37,002 nucleotides of DNA from Chloroflexi bacterium ADurb.Bin325 (GCA_002068935.1 MWBF01000004.1:1-37002), one strand, 5' to 3'. Positions 16,326-25,164 are shown, numbered from the stretch's first letter. The notes: generated from the letters alone by a model not told the origin. Program-made: numbers and translations.

Positions 16326-19025
16326 ATGACGACACCGATGCGCAGCCAGTATCTGGCGCTCAAAAAACAATACCCGGACATCATCCTCCTGTTTCGCCTG
16401 GGCGATTTCTACGAGACGTTCGACGACGACGCAAAGATCGTCGCGGCGGTCTGCGATGTCGTGCTGACCTCGCGGCCGGTCGGCGGCGATGAGCGGGTCC
16501 CACTGGCCGGCGTGCCCTATCACGCCATCGACGGCTACGTCGCCAGGCTGATCGCCGCGGGGCACAAGGTCGCCATCGCGGAGCAGATCGGCACCGAGCC
16601 GCCGAAGGGGGAAAAGATCGTGCCGCGGGTCGTCCGCCGCGTGGTGACCCCCGGCACGCTCGTTGAGCCGGGGCTGCTGGCCGACAAGCAGAACAACTAT
16701 GTCGCGAGCCTGGTCCTCGACGGCAACCGGGCCGGGCTGGCCCATGCGGACATTACCACCGGCGAATTCGCCACGACCGAGATGCAGGTCAGCGGCACGG
16801 ACGGGCAGGAGCTGGTGCGCCGCGCGGTCGAGGAGCTTGGCCGGCTCGCGCCCGCGGAGCTGCTCTACCCGGCCAAGGATCCGCGCTGGTCCGCGCGCGG
16901 GCCGGCCCAGGACGACCAGGCGCGGGCCGACGGCCTGCCGCCGCAGATCGGGCAGGCGTATCATCTGACCCCATATGCGGCCTGGCGTTTCGAGGAGGCG
17001 ACCGCGCGCGCCGCGCTGCTGGAGCACTTCCATGCGGCGTCGCTACAGAGCTTCGGCTGCGACGACAGCCCGCTTGCGGTGCGCGCGGCCGGCGGGCTGC
17101 TCCAGTATCTGCAAGAGACGCAGAAGGACAACCTGCCCCAGCTCGTCAGCCTGCGCACCTACAGTACGGGCGAGTTCATGGTGCTGGACGAGGCCACCCG
17201 ACGCAACCTGGAGCTGACCGCCGGCCTGCGCGGGGGGACGGCGCAGGGGTCGCTGCTTGGCGTGATCGACATGACCCTGACGCCGATGGGCGGGCGGCTG
17301 CTGCGCCAGCGGCTCAACCAGCCGCTGCTCGACATGGCCGCGATCGAGGCGCGGCTGGACGCGGTCGCGTTCTGGCAGGTCGATGCGTTGCGCCGCGCGG
17401 AGCTGCGCGAGCTGCTGCGCGGGCTGGGCGACCTCGAACGCTGGACCAACCGCTGCGTGCAGGGGATTGCGCTCCCGCGCGACCTGCTGGGCATCCGCGC
17501 GGCGCTCGGCCGGGTCGAGCAAATCGCGGCGCTGGTCGACAGCTACAGCTCGCAGGCCGCGGGGCTGCTCGGCGACGCCCTGCAACCGGGCCGCGCCGCG
17601 GCGCGGCCGGCCTTCGACCTGACGCCGCTGCCCGATCTGGCGCAGCTCCTTGCCGACGCGATCGCTGAGGACCCGCCCGCGACGCTGGCGTCCTCCGGCG
17701 TCATCCGCGCGGGCTACTCGCAGCAGCTCGACGGCATCCATCTCGCCACGCGGGACGCGCGGACGTGGATCGCGGGGCTGGAATCCGCTGAGCGCCAGCG
17801 GACGGGCATCAAGTCGCTCAAGGTCGGCTACAACAAGGTCTTCGGCTACTATATCGAGGTCTCTCAGGCCAACGCCGCGCTCGTGCCGGCGGACTACATC
17901 CGCAAGCAGACGCTCGTCAACGCCGAGCGCTACATCACGCCCGAGCTCAAGGAGTACGAGGCGCTGGTCCTGAACGCGGAGGAACGCATCCTGGAGCTGG
18001 AGGGGCAGCTTTATCGCCAGGTGCTTGGCCAGGTGGCCGCGGCCGCGGCGCGGCTGCTCGCGGCCGCACGCGCGCTGGCCGAGCTGGACGTCAGCGCGGC
18101 GCTGGCCGAGGTCGCGGCCGCGCACCGCTACGTGCGGCCCGCCATCGCGGACGACGGCGTCATCGACATCAAGGACGGCCGGCATCCGGTGGTGGAGCGG
18201 CTGTTGCAGGGCGAGCCGTTCACCCCGAACGACGCGGCCCTGACGCCGGAGGAGTCGATCGTGGTGCTCACCGGCCCGAACATGAGCGGCAAGAGCACGT
18301 GGATCCGGCAGGTTGCGCTCATCACGCTGCTGGCGCAGATCGGGTCGTTCGTGCCCGCGCGCGCGGCGCACATCGGCGTGGTGGATCGCATCTTCACGCG
18401 CATCGGCGCATCGGACGAGATCGCGCGCGGCCAATCGACGTTCATGGTCGAGATGGTCGAGACCGCCAACATCCTGCACCACGCGACCAGCCGCTCGCTG
18501 CTGATCCTGGACGAGATCGGCCGCGGGACGAGCACCTATGACGGCCTGGCGATTGCCTGGGCGGTCGTGGAGTACATCCACAACCACCCGGAGCTGCGCG
18601 CCAAGACGCTGTTTGCGACGCACTACCACGAGCTGACCGACCTGGCGGAGCGGCTGCCCCACGTCGTCAACTACAGCGTCGCGGTCGCGGAGCAGGGGGA
18701 CAGCGTCGTGTTCCTGCACAAGATCGTGCCGGGAGCGGCCGACCGCTCCTACGGCGTGCACGTGGCCCGGCTTGCCGGGCTGCCGCGGCCCGTCGTGACT
18801 CGCGCGCAGGAGATCCTGGCCGACCTGGAGGCGTCCGGCGCGGCCGGCCCGCGGCGTTCGGGCATCGGGCAGCCGATGTTGTTCCAGTTGCCGCTCTTCT
18901 CCGCGGAGGACCCGATCATCGCGGAGCTCAAGGTGCTGGATGTCAACGCGCTCAGCCCGCTCGCCGCGCTGAACAAGCTGTACGAGCTACAGCAGCGGTC
19001 GAGGGCAGGGGAGGGGGAACCATGA
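16326..19025 (+). CDS. mutS: DNA mismatch repair protein MutS
   Basis: MutS recognises mispaired bases and recruits MutL. The 899-residue protein begins with the mismatch-binding block 'LLFRLGDFYETF', with the Phe-x-Glu pair at Phe28 and Glu30. Connector, lever and clamp regions follow ('RTGIKSLKVGYNKVFGYYIEVS'). The ATPase has Walker A 'GPNMSGKST' at residues 650-658, 'DEIARGQSTFMVEM', Walker B 'LLILDEIGRGTSTYDG' and 'FATHYHEL'. Near the C-terminus 'QLPLF' (854-858) fits the pentapeptide that binds the DNA polymerase sliding clamp. A weak ribosome-binding site (GGGA) precedes the ATG. The stop overlaps the DUF364 start by 4 bases. Confidence 0.97.
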   Translation: MTTPMRSQYLALKKQYPDIILLFRLGDFYETFDDDAKIVAAVCDVVLTSRPVGGDERVPLAGVPYHAIDGYVARLIAAGHKVAIAEQIGTEPPKGEKIVPRVVRRVVTPGTLVEPGLLADKQNNYVASLVLDGNRAGLAHADITTGEFATTEMQVSGTDGQELVRRAVEELGRLAPAELLYPAKDPRWSARGPAQDDQARADGLPPQIGQAYHLTPYAAWRFEEATARAALLEHFHAASLQSFGCDDSPLAVRAAGGLLQYLQETQKDNLPQLVSLRTYSTGEFMVLDEATRRNLELTAGLRGGTAQGSLLGVIDMTLTPMGGRLLRQRLNQPLLDMAAIEARLDAVAFWQVDALRRAELRELLRGLGDLERWTNRCVQGIALPRDLLGIRAALGRVEQIAALVDSYSSQAAGLLGDALQPGRAAARPAFDLTPLPDLAQLLADAIAEDPPATLASSGVIRAGYSQQLDGIHLATRDARTWIAGLESAERQRTGIKSLKVGYNKVFGYYIEVSQANAALVPADYIRKQTLVNAERYITPELKEYEALVLNAEERILELEGQLYRQVLGQVAAAAARLLAAARALAELDVSAALAEVAAAHRYVRPAIADDGVIDIKDGRHPVVERLLQGEPFTPNDAALTPEESIVVLTGPNMSGKSTWIRQVALITLLAQIGSFVPARAAHIGVVDRIFTRIGASDEIARGQSTFMVEMVETANILHHATSRSLLILDEIGRGTSTYDGLAIAWAVVEYIHNHPELRAKTLFATHYHELTDLAERLPHVVNYSVAVAEQGDSVVFLHKIVPGAADRSYGVHVARLAGLPRPVVTRAQEILADLEASGAAGPRRSGIGQPMLFQLPLFSAEDPIIAELKVLDVNALSPLAALNKLYELQQRSRAGEGEP

Positions 19026-19777
19026 ACGAGATTCTGGCGCGCATCCTTGCGTCGGTGACGCGCGATGGGCCGGTGAGCGATGTCCGCGTGGGGACGCATT
19101 GGACCATCGTGGCCGCGGAGCTGCCGGGCGGGCCGAGCGCGGGGCTGGCGTCCACGCAGTCCGTCCACGGAGCCGAGCCGGGCGCGGCCACCGTGCGCGA
19201 CGCGGGCAGGCTGATCGGGCGTTCGGCCCGGGAGCTGGCCGGTTGGGTGCAGTCGGATCGGCTCACCGAGCGCAGCATCGGCTTTGCCGCGCTGAACGCG
19301 CTGATCGAGGTCGACGAGGCGCGCTGCGTGGAGCTGAACGCGGCCGACCTCATCGTGGACCGCGGCGCGGGGCGCAACATCGCCATCGTCGGGCACTTCC
19401 CGTTCGTGGATCAGGTGCGCGCGGCCGCGCGGCAGTGTTGGGTGCTGGAACTCAACCCTGGCCCCGGCGATGTGCCGGCCGCGATGGCCGCCGAGGTGTT
19501 GCCGCAGGCGGACGTCGTCGCGCTGACGGGCATGACGCTCGTCAACGACACGTTCGATGGGCTGCTCGCGCTGTGCCGGCCCGACGCCTACGCCCTGTTG
19601 CTCGGCGCGACCACGCCGTTGTCGCCCCATTTCTTCGACACGATGCTGTCCGCCGTCTCCGGCACCATCCTCACCGACATTCCCGCCGCGCTCCTGGCCG
19701 TCAGCCAGGCCGCGGCCTTCCGACAGATCCCGGGCCGCCGGCTGGTGACCATGCTGCGACCGGCCGGCGGGGCATAG
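19022..19777 (+). CDS. DUF364/DUF4213 protein (putative heavy-metal chelation family)
   Basis: The 251-residue protein has the two-part layout of this family: an N-terminal DUF4213 region of about 100 residues, ending near 'SIGFAALNALI', and a C-terminal DUF364 domain with 'IAIVGHFPFVDQVR', 'VLELNPGPGD', 'LPQADVVALTGMTLVNDTFDGLL' and 'LLGATTPLSPHFFD'. The fold is related to the enolase N-terminal and Rossmann-like domains. The activity is unknown, and the metal-chelation label is only a family name. It overlaps mutS by 4 bases (ATGA), so the two are translationally coupled. Confidence 0.83.
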   Translation: MNEILARILASVTRDGPVSDVRVGTHWTIVAAELPGGPSAGLASTQSVHGAEPGAATVRDAGRLIGRSARELAGWVQSDRLTERSIGFAALNALIEVDEARCVELNAADLIVDRGAGRNIAIVGHFPFVDQVRAAARQCWVLELNPGPGDVPAAMAAEVLPQADVVALTGMTLVNDTFDGLLALCRPDAYALLLGATTPLSPHFFDTMLSAVSGTILTDIPAALLAVSQAAAFRQIPGRRLVTMLRPAGGA

Positions 19778-19779
19778 GC

Positions 19780-20364
19780 ATGCGCCTCCCGCTGGATCAT
19801 TTCGACCTGATCGCCCGCTGGTACGACCGGGTGTTGGGCCGCCCGCCGCACGAGAGGCTTCTGCGGCTGCTGGATGCGCGGCCCGGCCAACGGCTGCTGG
19901 ACGTCGGCGGGGGGACGGGCCGGGCGACCGCGCTGCTGGCCGCGGCGGGAGTGCAGGTGATCGTCTGCGACACCTCGCGGCGCATGGTGGAGCAGGCGCG
20001 CGCCAAGGGCCTGCCGGCCGTCCTGGCCAGCGTCACGCGGCTGCCCTTTCCGGCCGCAAGCGCGGATCGGCTCCTCGTGGTGGACGCCTTTCACCATTTC
20101 GTCGCGCCGTCGCCCGCGGTCGCGCAGGCCGCGGGCGCCAGCGAGCTGCTGCGTGTGCTGAAGCCGGGCGGCCGCCTGCTGATCCAGGAGCCGGATTGCA
20201 CCCGCCGCGGGGTCAAGCCGGTCATCTGGATGGAGCGCGTGTTGATGATGGGCAGCCGATTTCTGGACCCCGCCGAGATGACGCGCGTGTTCGAGGCGGC
20301 CGGCGCGCGACGGGTGGCCGAGGAGCGGGATCACTTCAACGTGTGGCTGGTCTTCTCTCGGTGA
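19780..20364 (+). CDS. Class I SAM-dependent methyltransferase
   Basis: The 194-residue protein is a small Rossmann-fold methyltransferase. Motif I 'RLLDVGGGTGRATALLAAAG' binds S-adenosylmethionine. 'IVCDTSRRMVEQARAKGL' carries the acidic residue that contacts the ribose, 'LPFPAASADRLLVVDAFHHF' is motif II, and 'LLRVLKPGGRLLIQEPD' is motif III. The pattern is the UbiE/Methyltransf_11 type. The substrate is unknown. The ATG follows the DUF364 stop after 2 bases, so it is the last gene of the nagA-mutS operon. A much longer in-frame extension back to 19099 is a shadow of the DUF364 gene. Confidence 0.87.
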   Translation: MRLPLDHFDLIARWYDRVLGRPPHERLLRLLDARPGQRLLDVGGGTGRATALLAAAGVQVIVCDTSRRMVEQARAKGLPAVLASVTRLPFPAASADRLLVVDAFHHFVAPSPAVAQAAGASELLRVLKPGGRLLIQEPDCTRRGVKPVIWMERVLMMGSRFLDPAEMTRVFEAAGARRVAEERDHFNVWLVFSR

Positions 20365-20403
20365 GGCGGGCGACGCGGCGCTGAGCTCGTGGCCTGCCCG
20401 TGT

Positions 20404-20859
20404 TCAAAGGCATGGCCGCCAGCCGGCCGGGTCGATCTCCGCGGGGAGGCGTATCAGGTGGGCCGGGCACCCCGCCCGGCAGTCGCTGCTGCCGAAGCCG
20501 ATGATCGGCGCGCTGCTGCCCGGCTGCGCCAGCAGCCAATGCACCCACTCGCACTCGCGCGGCCGGGCCGACGGGATGGCCCAGATGGCGACGACGGGCG
20601 CGATGGCCGTCAGCCTGTCGATGTGCCAGTGCTGGCGGCGCGCGGGGTTCAGATGTCGCGCGACGCGTGCATGAAGCCCGCCGGGGCCGTGCGCGCTGCC
20701 GACATAGGCGTACCGGCCCGCGGGCAGATCGCGGTCGCCCAGCCGGCCTACCGCCAGGCGCACGGGCGCGCGCAGGTCGATGGCAAGCAGATAAGCGCCC
20801 GGCGCGCGCGGCAGGGCCTCAGCCGAGAAAGCGGCTACGCATTCGGCCGAGATTGACAT
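20404..20859 (-). CDS. DUF123 family protein (GIY-YIG-like)
   Basis: The protein of about 151 residues matches DUF123, a family related to GIY-YIG nucleases. It has 'PGAYLLAIDL', 'LPAGRYAYVGSAHGPGGLHARVARHL' (the GIY-YIG-like 'YVGSA' core), 'HWHIDRLT', and the Cys-containing end 'CEWVHWLLAQ...GFGSSDCRAGCPAHLI'. Nuclease activity is not established for this family. Start: ATG 20859 is the first Met before the conserved region, but it has no clear ribosome-binding site. It overlaps the end of the upstream membrane-protein gene by 41 bases, suggesting coupled translation. Confidence 0.83.
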   Translation of the reverse strand: MSISAECVAAFSAEALPRAPGAYLLAIDLRAPVRLAVGRLGDRDLPAGRYAYVGSAHGPGGLHARVARHLNPARRQHWHIDRLTAIAPVVAIWAIPSARPRECEWVHWLLAQPGSSAPIIGFGSSDCRAGCPAHLIRLPAEIDPAGWRPCL

Positions 20860-21508
20860 AATTCGGCATGATCGCCCGTGCGATGGCGTAGAAGGCAAGC
20901 CCGAGCTGGGCGATCAGGGCCAGCCAGAAGCCCCAGCCCGGCGCGAGCGCCGCGCGGTAGACGTCCCGGATGGCGGGCAGAACCCGGCTGAACGACCAGG
21001 CCGGCCAGAGGGCCGCGGCCAGCGCGAGCAGCGCGATCCCAAGCAGGATCGCACGGTCGGGCAGATAGCGCAGGAGCACCGTCAGGGGGAGCGCGGTCAG
21101 GCAGGCCAGGATCGCCAGGGTCTGGAGACGAAATTCAGGCAGGCGCAGCAGGCCGGGCGTCCAGGCCGGCGGCAACATCGCCAGCGCCAGCGGGATCGCG
21201 GCCGCGCCCAGCAGCAGGCGCAGTCCGAAGGGGAGGCTGCGCCGGCTGGCGACCAATGTGGCGGTCAGGCTGGCGCTGACCAGCGGCAGATAGAAGGCCT
21301 CGCGCTGGATCGGGATCTGGCCGGACATGACCGGCGGCAGGAACTTTACATATTCTGCGAGATCTACGCCGGTGATGACCAGCCCTGCAGCCCGGTGCGG
21401 CGTCCACGCGCCGAAGTAGCCGGCCCAGGCCAGCAGCCAGAGCAGCAACACCGGCAGCCAGCGAAGGCCGATCCGCCTGTGCAGCGGGACGCGGCGATAG
21501 GCCATCAT
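20819..21508 (-). CDS. Polytopic membrane protein of unknown function
   Basis: The 229-residue protein is not recognised. It is strongly hydrophobic with about six predicted membrane segments, beginning 'RWLPVLLLWLLAWAGYFGAW' and including 'LRLLLGAAAIPLALAMLPPAW', 'LQTLAILACLTALPLTVLLRYL' and 'AILLGIALLALAAALWPAWSF'. The last segment is followed by a basic tail (GRMRSRFLG). Its ATG lies directly after the TGA of the glycosyltransferase gene, so it is in the polysaccharide operon. A role in the membrane steps of polysaccharide assembly is possible but not shown. Confidence 0.75.
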   Translation of the reverse strand: MMAYRRVPLHRRIGLRWLPVLLLWLLAWAGYFGAWTPHRAAGLVITGVDLAEYVKFLPPVMSGQIPIQREAFYLPLVSASLTATLVASRRSLPFGLRLLLGAAAIPLALAMLPPAWTPGLLRLPEFRLQTLAILACLTALPLTVLLRYLPDRAILLGIALLALAAALWPAWSFSRVLPAIRDVYRAALAPGWGFWLALIAQLGLAFYAIARAIMPNYVNLGRMRSRFLG

Positions 21509-22669
21509 TCACCCCGCCGTCGCCTCGTAGGCCCGCAGCAGGGTCTCCGCCGCGCCGCGCCAGGTGAAGCGCGCGGCCTGAGCCCGGCCCAGGTCGGACA
21601 GACGCGCCCGCAGCACAGCATCGCCCAGCACGCGCGCCATCGCATCGGCCAGCCCGTCCACATCCTCCGCATCGACCAGCAGGGCCGCGGCGCCGGTGGC
21701 CTCCGGCAGGCTGGAGTTGTTGCTTGCCACGACCGGCGTGCCGCACGCCATCGCCTCCAGCGGCGGGATGCCAAAGCCTTCGTATAGCGACGGGAATGCA
21801 AACAGGTCGGCCAGCGTGTAGAGCGCGGGCAGATCGTCATCCGCGATGAACCCGGGGAACAGGACGTGCTCGCTCAGCCCCTCCCTGGCGACCTGGTCAT
21901 AGATGCCCTGGCTCAGCCAGCCCTGGCCGCCGGCCAGGACGAGCGCGTGGGGCAGCCCCGTCTGGCGGCGCAACTGCCCGTAGGCGGAGATCAGGCGGGC
22001 GAGGTTCTTGCGCGGCTCGATGGTGCCCACGAAGAGGATGAACCACTGGGGCAGGCGATAGCGCTCCCGCACGTTGTTGAGCAGGACCGTGTCGCGCACG
22101 GGCCGGAACGTGGGGCCGACGCCCGGCGGCACGACGCTGATCTTGTCCGCCGGCACATCGAGCAGCTCGATCAGATCTTGCCGGGTGTTCTCCGAGTCGG
22201 CCAGCACGCGACGCGCTCGCGCCACGCTGTCCGGCACGCTCTTGCTGAGATAGTCCCGCAGGCCCGGGTCCGCGCAGTCGGGCAGGCGCAGGAAGGAGAG
22301 ATCGTGGATGGTGACGATCCCGGCCGCGCTGCGCAGCGGGGGGAGCGTGAAATCGGGCGAGTGGAAGATGTCGCTCTCGCCGGCCAGCCGTTCCGCGTGC
22401 AGCGGAAGCTTGAGCTTGTGCCAGCCCGCGGTGAGCCAGCGCGCCGGCAGGTTGCTAACCTTGAAGGCGAAGTTGGCGGGCCAGCCGTCCTCGCTCCCGA
22501 GGCCGCGGGTCGGCGCGCTGGCGGCCTCACCCGCGGGCTGGCCCGCGCAGAACAGCGTATAGCGGTTGGCGCGATCCAGCTCGCTCAGCGCCCGCACAAG
22601 CCCGCGCGTGTAGCGGCCAATGCCGGCGCGCTGCCGGATTGCCGGTGTGTAGTCGATCGCGATATGCAC
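21509..22669 (-). CDS. Glycosyltransferase family 4 (GT-B) protein
   Basis: The 386-residue protein is a retaining GT-B glycosyltransferase, expected at the cytoplasmic face of the membrane. It opens with 'MHIAIDYTPAIRQRAGIGRYTRGLVRAL', typical of the mannosyl/glucosyl transferase group. The donor-binding domain has 'FILFVGTIEPRKNLARLISAY', 'LVLAGGQGW' and the conserved E-x7-E block 'LYEGFGIPPLEAMACGTPVVASN'. Start: GTG 22669 with GGGGA just upstream. Neighbouring GtrA and O-antigen ligase-like genes point to cell-surface glycan synthesis. The sugar donor and acceptor are unknown. Confidence 0.92.
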   Translation of the reverse strand: MHIAIDYTPAIRQRAGIGRYTRGLVRALSELDRANRYTLFCAGQPAGEAASAPTRGLGSEDGWPANFAFKVSNLPARWLTAGWHKLKLPLHAERLAGESDIFHSPDFTLPPLRSAAGIVTIHDLSFLRLPDCADPGLRDYLSKSVPDSVARARRVLADSENTRQDLIELLDVPADKISVVPPGVGPTFRPVRDTVLLNNVRERYRLPQWFILFVGTIEPRKNLARLISAYGQLRRQTGLPHALVLAGGQGWLSQGIYDQVAREGLSEHVLFPGFIADDDLPALYTLADLFAFPSLYEGFGIPPLEAMACGTPVVASNNSSLPEATGAAALLVDAEDVDGLADAMARVLGDAVLRARLSDLGRAQAARFTWRGAAETLLRAYEATAG

Positions 22670-22749
22670 GTCCCCGGTCCCCGTAATTCCTGTATGATCC
22701 CAGATCGATGATGGCCCGCGCTCAAAGCAGACGGTTCAGCAGCCCGGCG

Positions 22750-23238
22750 TCACTTGATCCCCTTATAGGTCCACGCCCGGTTGACGAAGAAGTTCCAGAA
22801 CAGGACCACGCCGATCGCCGTAACCTTGGCCAGGTTGTAATCCAGCGGGTCGGGGATAAAGTTCGTGACCAGACGAAAGACGGCCCACAGGATGGCGTTG
22901 TTGATCCCCAGCCCGACGACGTTCACGATCGCAAACTGGCCCAACTGGGTGATGATGGGCCGCTGGCGGCTCTCCGGGAAGGTCCACAGCCGGTTCCAGG
23001 TGAAGTTGCTGATGACCGCCGTCGTAAAGGAGATGCTGTTTGCGGCCAGCAGATGCAGCCCTAGCGCCTTGTGCAGGACGTTCAGCACGGTCAGATCGAC
23101 GACCATGCCGAATGCGCCCACGATGGCGAACTTCAGGAAGCGTTCGACCTCCTTCTGGCGCCCGCCCAGCGGCAGACGGTTGATGATCGGTAAGCGCAGC
23201 AGCCAGGCGAACCAGGGCGAAATATCGAATTGAGACAC
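22750..23238 (-). CDS. GtrA-like membrane protein, paralogue 2
   Basis: GtrA-family proteins are small four-helix membrane proteins linked to transfer of lipid-linked sugars. The 162-residue protein has 'RFLKFAIVGAFGMVVDLTVLNVL', 'ANSISFTTAVISNFTWNRLWTF', 'QFAIVNVVGLGINNAILWAVF' and 'LAKVTAIGVVLFWNFFVNRAWTY', the four segments expected. The start is GTG 23238, with AGGA about 5 bases upstream; a longer in-frame reading lies inside the previous gene's shadow. A 48-base segment (22957-23004) is identical to one in the neighbouring paralogue. It follows that paralogue by 17 bases. Confidence 0.88.
   Translation of the reverse strand: MSQFDISPWFAWLLRLPIINRLPLGGRQKEVERFLKFAIVGAFGMVVDLTVLNVLHKALGLHLLAANSISFTTAVISNFTWNRLWTFPESRQRPIITQLGQFAIVNVVGLGINNAILWAVFRLVTNFIPDPLDYNLAKVTAIGVVLFWNFFVNRAWTYKGIK
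22957..23004 (-). repeat. 48-base direct repeat inside GtrA paralogue 2
   Basis: This stretch is identical base for base to 23463-23510 and encodes FTWNRLWTFPESRQRP in both genes. The sequences diverge on each side. Confidence 0.85.
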
Positions 23239-23255
23239 GCGTCCTGCCAAAACCC

Positions 23256-23714
23256 CTACAGTCCGCGCCACGTCCACAGACGGTTGGCGCTGAAGTTCCA
23301 GAACAGCGCAATCCCGCTCGCGGTCGCCTTTGCGAGGTTCCAGGCCAGGGCGGGCGCGAACAGGCGCTGCCAGACGAGGGCGTGGCTGCCCAGGAAGGCC
23401 AGTTGGTTGATGCCAAGCCCCACGAGATTGACGATAAAGAACTGCCCGAGCTGGCGCGATACGGGCCGCTGGCGGCTCTCCGGGAAGGTCCACAGCCGGT
23501 TCCAGGTGAACGTGTTGGTGACCGCGACCGCAAACGAGCAGGTGTTCGCCAGCCACGGCGGCAGCCCCGCCCAGAACAGCAGCAGGTTCAGGATGGCGAA
23601 GTCGACCAGGAAGCCGGATGCGCCGACGACACCGAACTTGATGAAGCGCTTGATCTCCCGCGTGCCCCGCCCGCCCGTCAACGCATCGATACGTCCCGCC
23701 AATGTCTCAAGCAA
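23256..23714 (-). CDS. GtrA-like membrane protein, paralogue 1
   Basis: A 152-residue GtrA-family protein with four membrane segments: 'RFIKFGVVGASGFLVDFAILNLLLF', 'ANTCSFAVAVTNTFTWNRLWTF', 'QFFIVNLVGLGINQLAFL' and 'LAKATASGIALFWNFSANRLWTW'. The best start is TTG 23714, with AGGAGAGG upstream, overlapping the end of the ligase gene by 8 bases; a TTG five codons later is an alternative. It is a clear paralogue of the next gene, presumably from local duplication. GtrA proteins often assist flipping or transfer of lipid-linked sugars; here the partner could be the GT4 enzyme. Confidence 0.84.
   Translation of the reverse strand: MLETLAGRIDALTGGRGTREIKRFIKFGVVGASGFLVDFAILNLLLFWAGLPPWLANTCSFAVAVTNTFTWNRLWTFPESRQRPVSRQLGQFFIVNLVGLGINQLAFLGSHALVWQRLFAPALAWNLAKATASGIALFWNFSANRLWTWRGL
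23463..23510 (-). repeat. 48-base direct repeat inside GtrA paralogue 1
   Basis: This is the partner of 22957-23004, identical over all 48 bases and in the same reading frame. It covers the loop after the second membrane segment. Confidence 0.85.
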
Positions 23715-25164
23715 GATCGGCCTCTCCTGATCCCGGCCTGTCCCCGGTCGCGGCGATGACCGCGCACAGGAGGAGCGCGAGCTGCAACTGGATATGCTGG
23801 ACGAACAGGTTATCGAACAGGCTGTGCACCGTGATGTAGACCCATGCGCCGAGCACGCCGACGCCGAGCGCGGACGCCCAGGCGACCACGCCCCGCGCAT
23901 GCGCCCGCCGCCATAGCATGATCGGCGTCAGGAGCCAGAAGGCCAGAAACGCGCCCGCGCCGAGGGCACCGGTCTCCGCCAGGAAGTTGATGAAGACGTT
24001 GTGCGCATGCCCCAGCGGCTCGTACCAGTGCGGCAGCCGGTAGGCGGGATAGGCCACGGCATAGTTGCCGATGCCCACCCCCAACCACGGATGGTCTTCG
24101 AACATGCGCCAGCCCGCCTGCCAGTGGGCCAGGCGCTCCAGCACCGAGAAGTTGGCGTCGGTGATCTCGGTGCGCGCGGGGTCAGGCCCGCCGAAATAGC
24201 CGCCCAGGTCGCTGAGCCTGTCGCCGATCGAGCCGGGCAGCGCCGCGCGGCCGGCCGTCGCGATCAGCAGGCCGAGCAGCAGGGCGGCCAGCAGGCCCAG
24301 CAGGGCCGTGCGCCGGTTGCGCAGCCCCACGGTCGCCAACAGGCCGGCCGCGGCGCCCAGCCAGGCCCCGCGCGACCAGCTCATCAGGATGCCCAGGGCC
24401 AACAGTCCGCCAACCGACCCGAAAATCCCTGCGGCGACCGCTTCTCGCAGCGTCCGTCTGCGCCGCCACTGCCCGGCCGCGGCCAGCGCCAGGCTGACGG
24501 CCGGCGGCAGCAGATAGCCCAGGTAGCCGGCGTATGGGTTGGGCTGCCGAAAGGTGCCGTGGGCGCGCATGAAGCGGCCCAGCAGGACGAACGCCTCCGG
24601 CCCCACCTGGCGCGCGAACTGGTAAGCGCCGAGCAGAGCCTCCGCGCTGACCGCGACCAGCAGCGCGGCGATCAGCCAGCGGGCGCTGCGCGGGGTGAGG
24701 ATCTGGCAGCCCACCAGGTAGACCGCGGCGAACTCCGCCCACTTCAGCCATTCCGGCAGGCCCTCGCGCCACGATTCGGCCTGTGTGAGCGACAGGCCGG
24801 CCAGCCAGACGAACACCAGCAGGGGGATGGCCAGGGGCGGACGGCGGAAGACGATGCGGCGGCGCGCGATGCCCTGGGCCAGCCAGGCTATCGTCACCAG
24901 CCCGACCAGAAGATCCGCGGGCTTCACCACGGGCAGGGAGAGCAGGCCGCCGAGCGGGATGGAGAGCCCGATGGCCGCCAGCCCGACGGCCGGCGCGATC
25001 AGCACGGCCAGGACAAGCCCCGCGATGGCCAGGGCCGCCGCGCTCCACGCCGGCGGCGCGCCGGCGAGCCAACAGGCCAGCGCGGCCAACACCCCGGCAT
25101 TGAGCAGGGTGCGCCGGGCCTGTGTGCGTCCCCCCAGGTAAGCCATGCCGGCGATTGCGCCCAT
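23707..25164 (-). CDS. O-antigen ligase / Wzy-type polymerase family membrane protein
   Basis: The 485-residue protein has about 12 membrane helices and the Wzy_C/O-antigen ligase pattern. The large periplasmic loop contains 'HWQAGWRMFEDHPWLGVGIGNYAVAYPAY' and 'GHAHNVFINFLAETGALG', whose His is conserved in ligases and polymerases. It would join or polymerise lipid-linked glycans on the outer face of the membrane. Start: ATG 25164 with GAGG 4 bases upstream. It is the first gene of the polysaccharide operon and is read from the promoter at 25255-25227. Whether it is a ligase or a polymerase cannot be told. Confidence 0.88.
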   Translation of the reverse strand: MGAIAGMAYLGGRTQARRTLLNAGVLAALACWLAGAPPAWSAAALAIAGLVLAVLIAPAVGLAAIGLSIPLGGLLSLPVVKPADLLVGLVTIAWLAQGIARRRIVFRRPPLAIPLLVFVWLAGLSLTQAESWREGLPEWLKWAEFAAVYLVGCQILTPRSARWLIAALLVAVSAEALLGAYQFARQVGPEAFVLLGRFMRAHGTFRQPNPYAGYLGYLLPPAVSLALAAAGQWRRRRTLREAVAAGIFGSVGGLLALGILMSWSRGAWLGAAAGLLATVGLRNRRTALLGLLAALLLGLLIATAGRAALPGSIGDRLSDLGGYFGGPDPARTEITDANFSVLERLAHWQAGWRMFEDHPWLGVGIGNYAVAYPAYRLPHWYEPLGHAHNVFINFLAETGALGAGAFLAFWLLTPIMLWRRAHARGVVAWASALGVGVLGAWVYITVHSLFDNLFVQHIQLQLALLLCAVIAATGDRPGSGEADLA

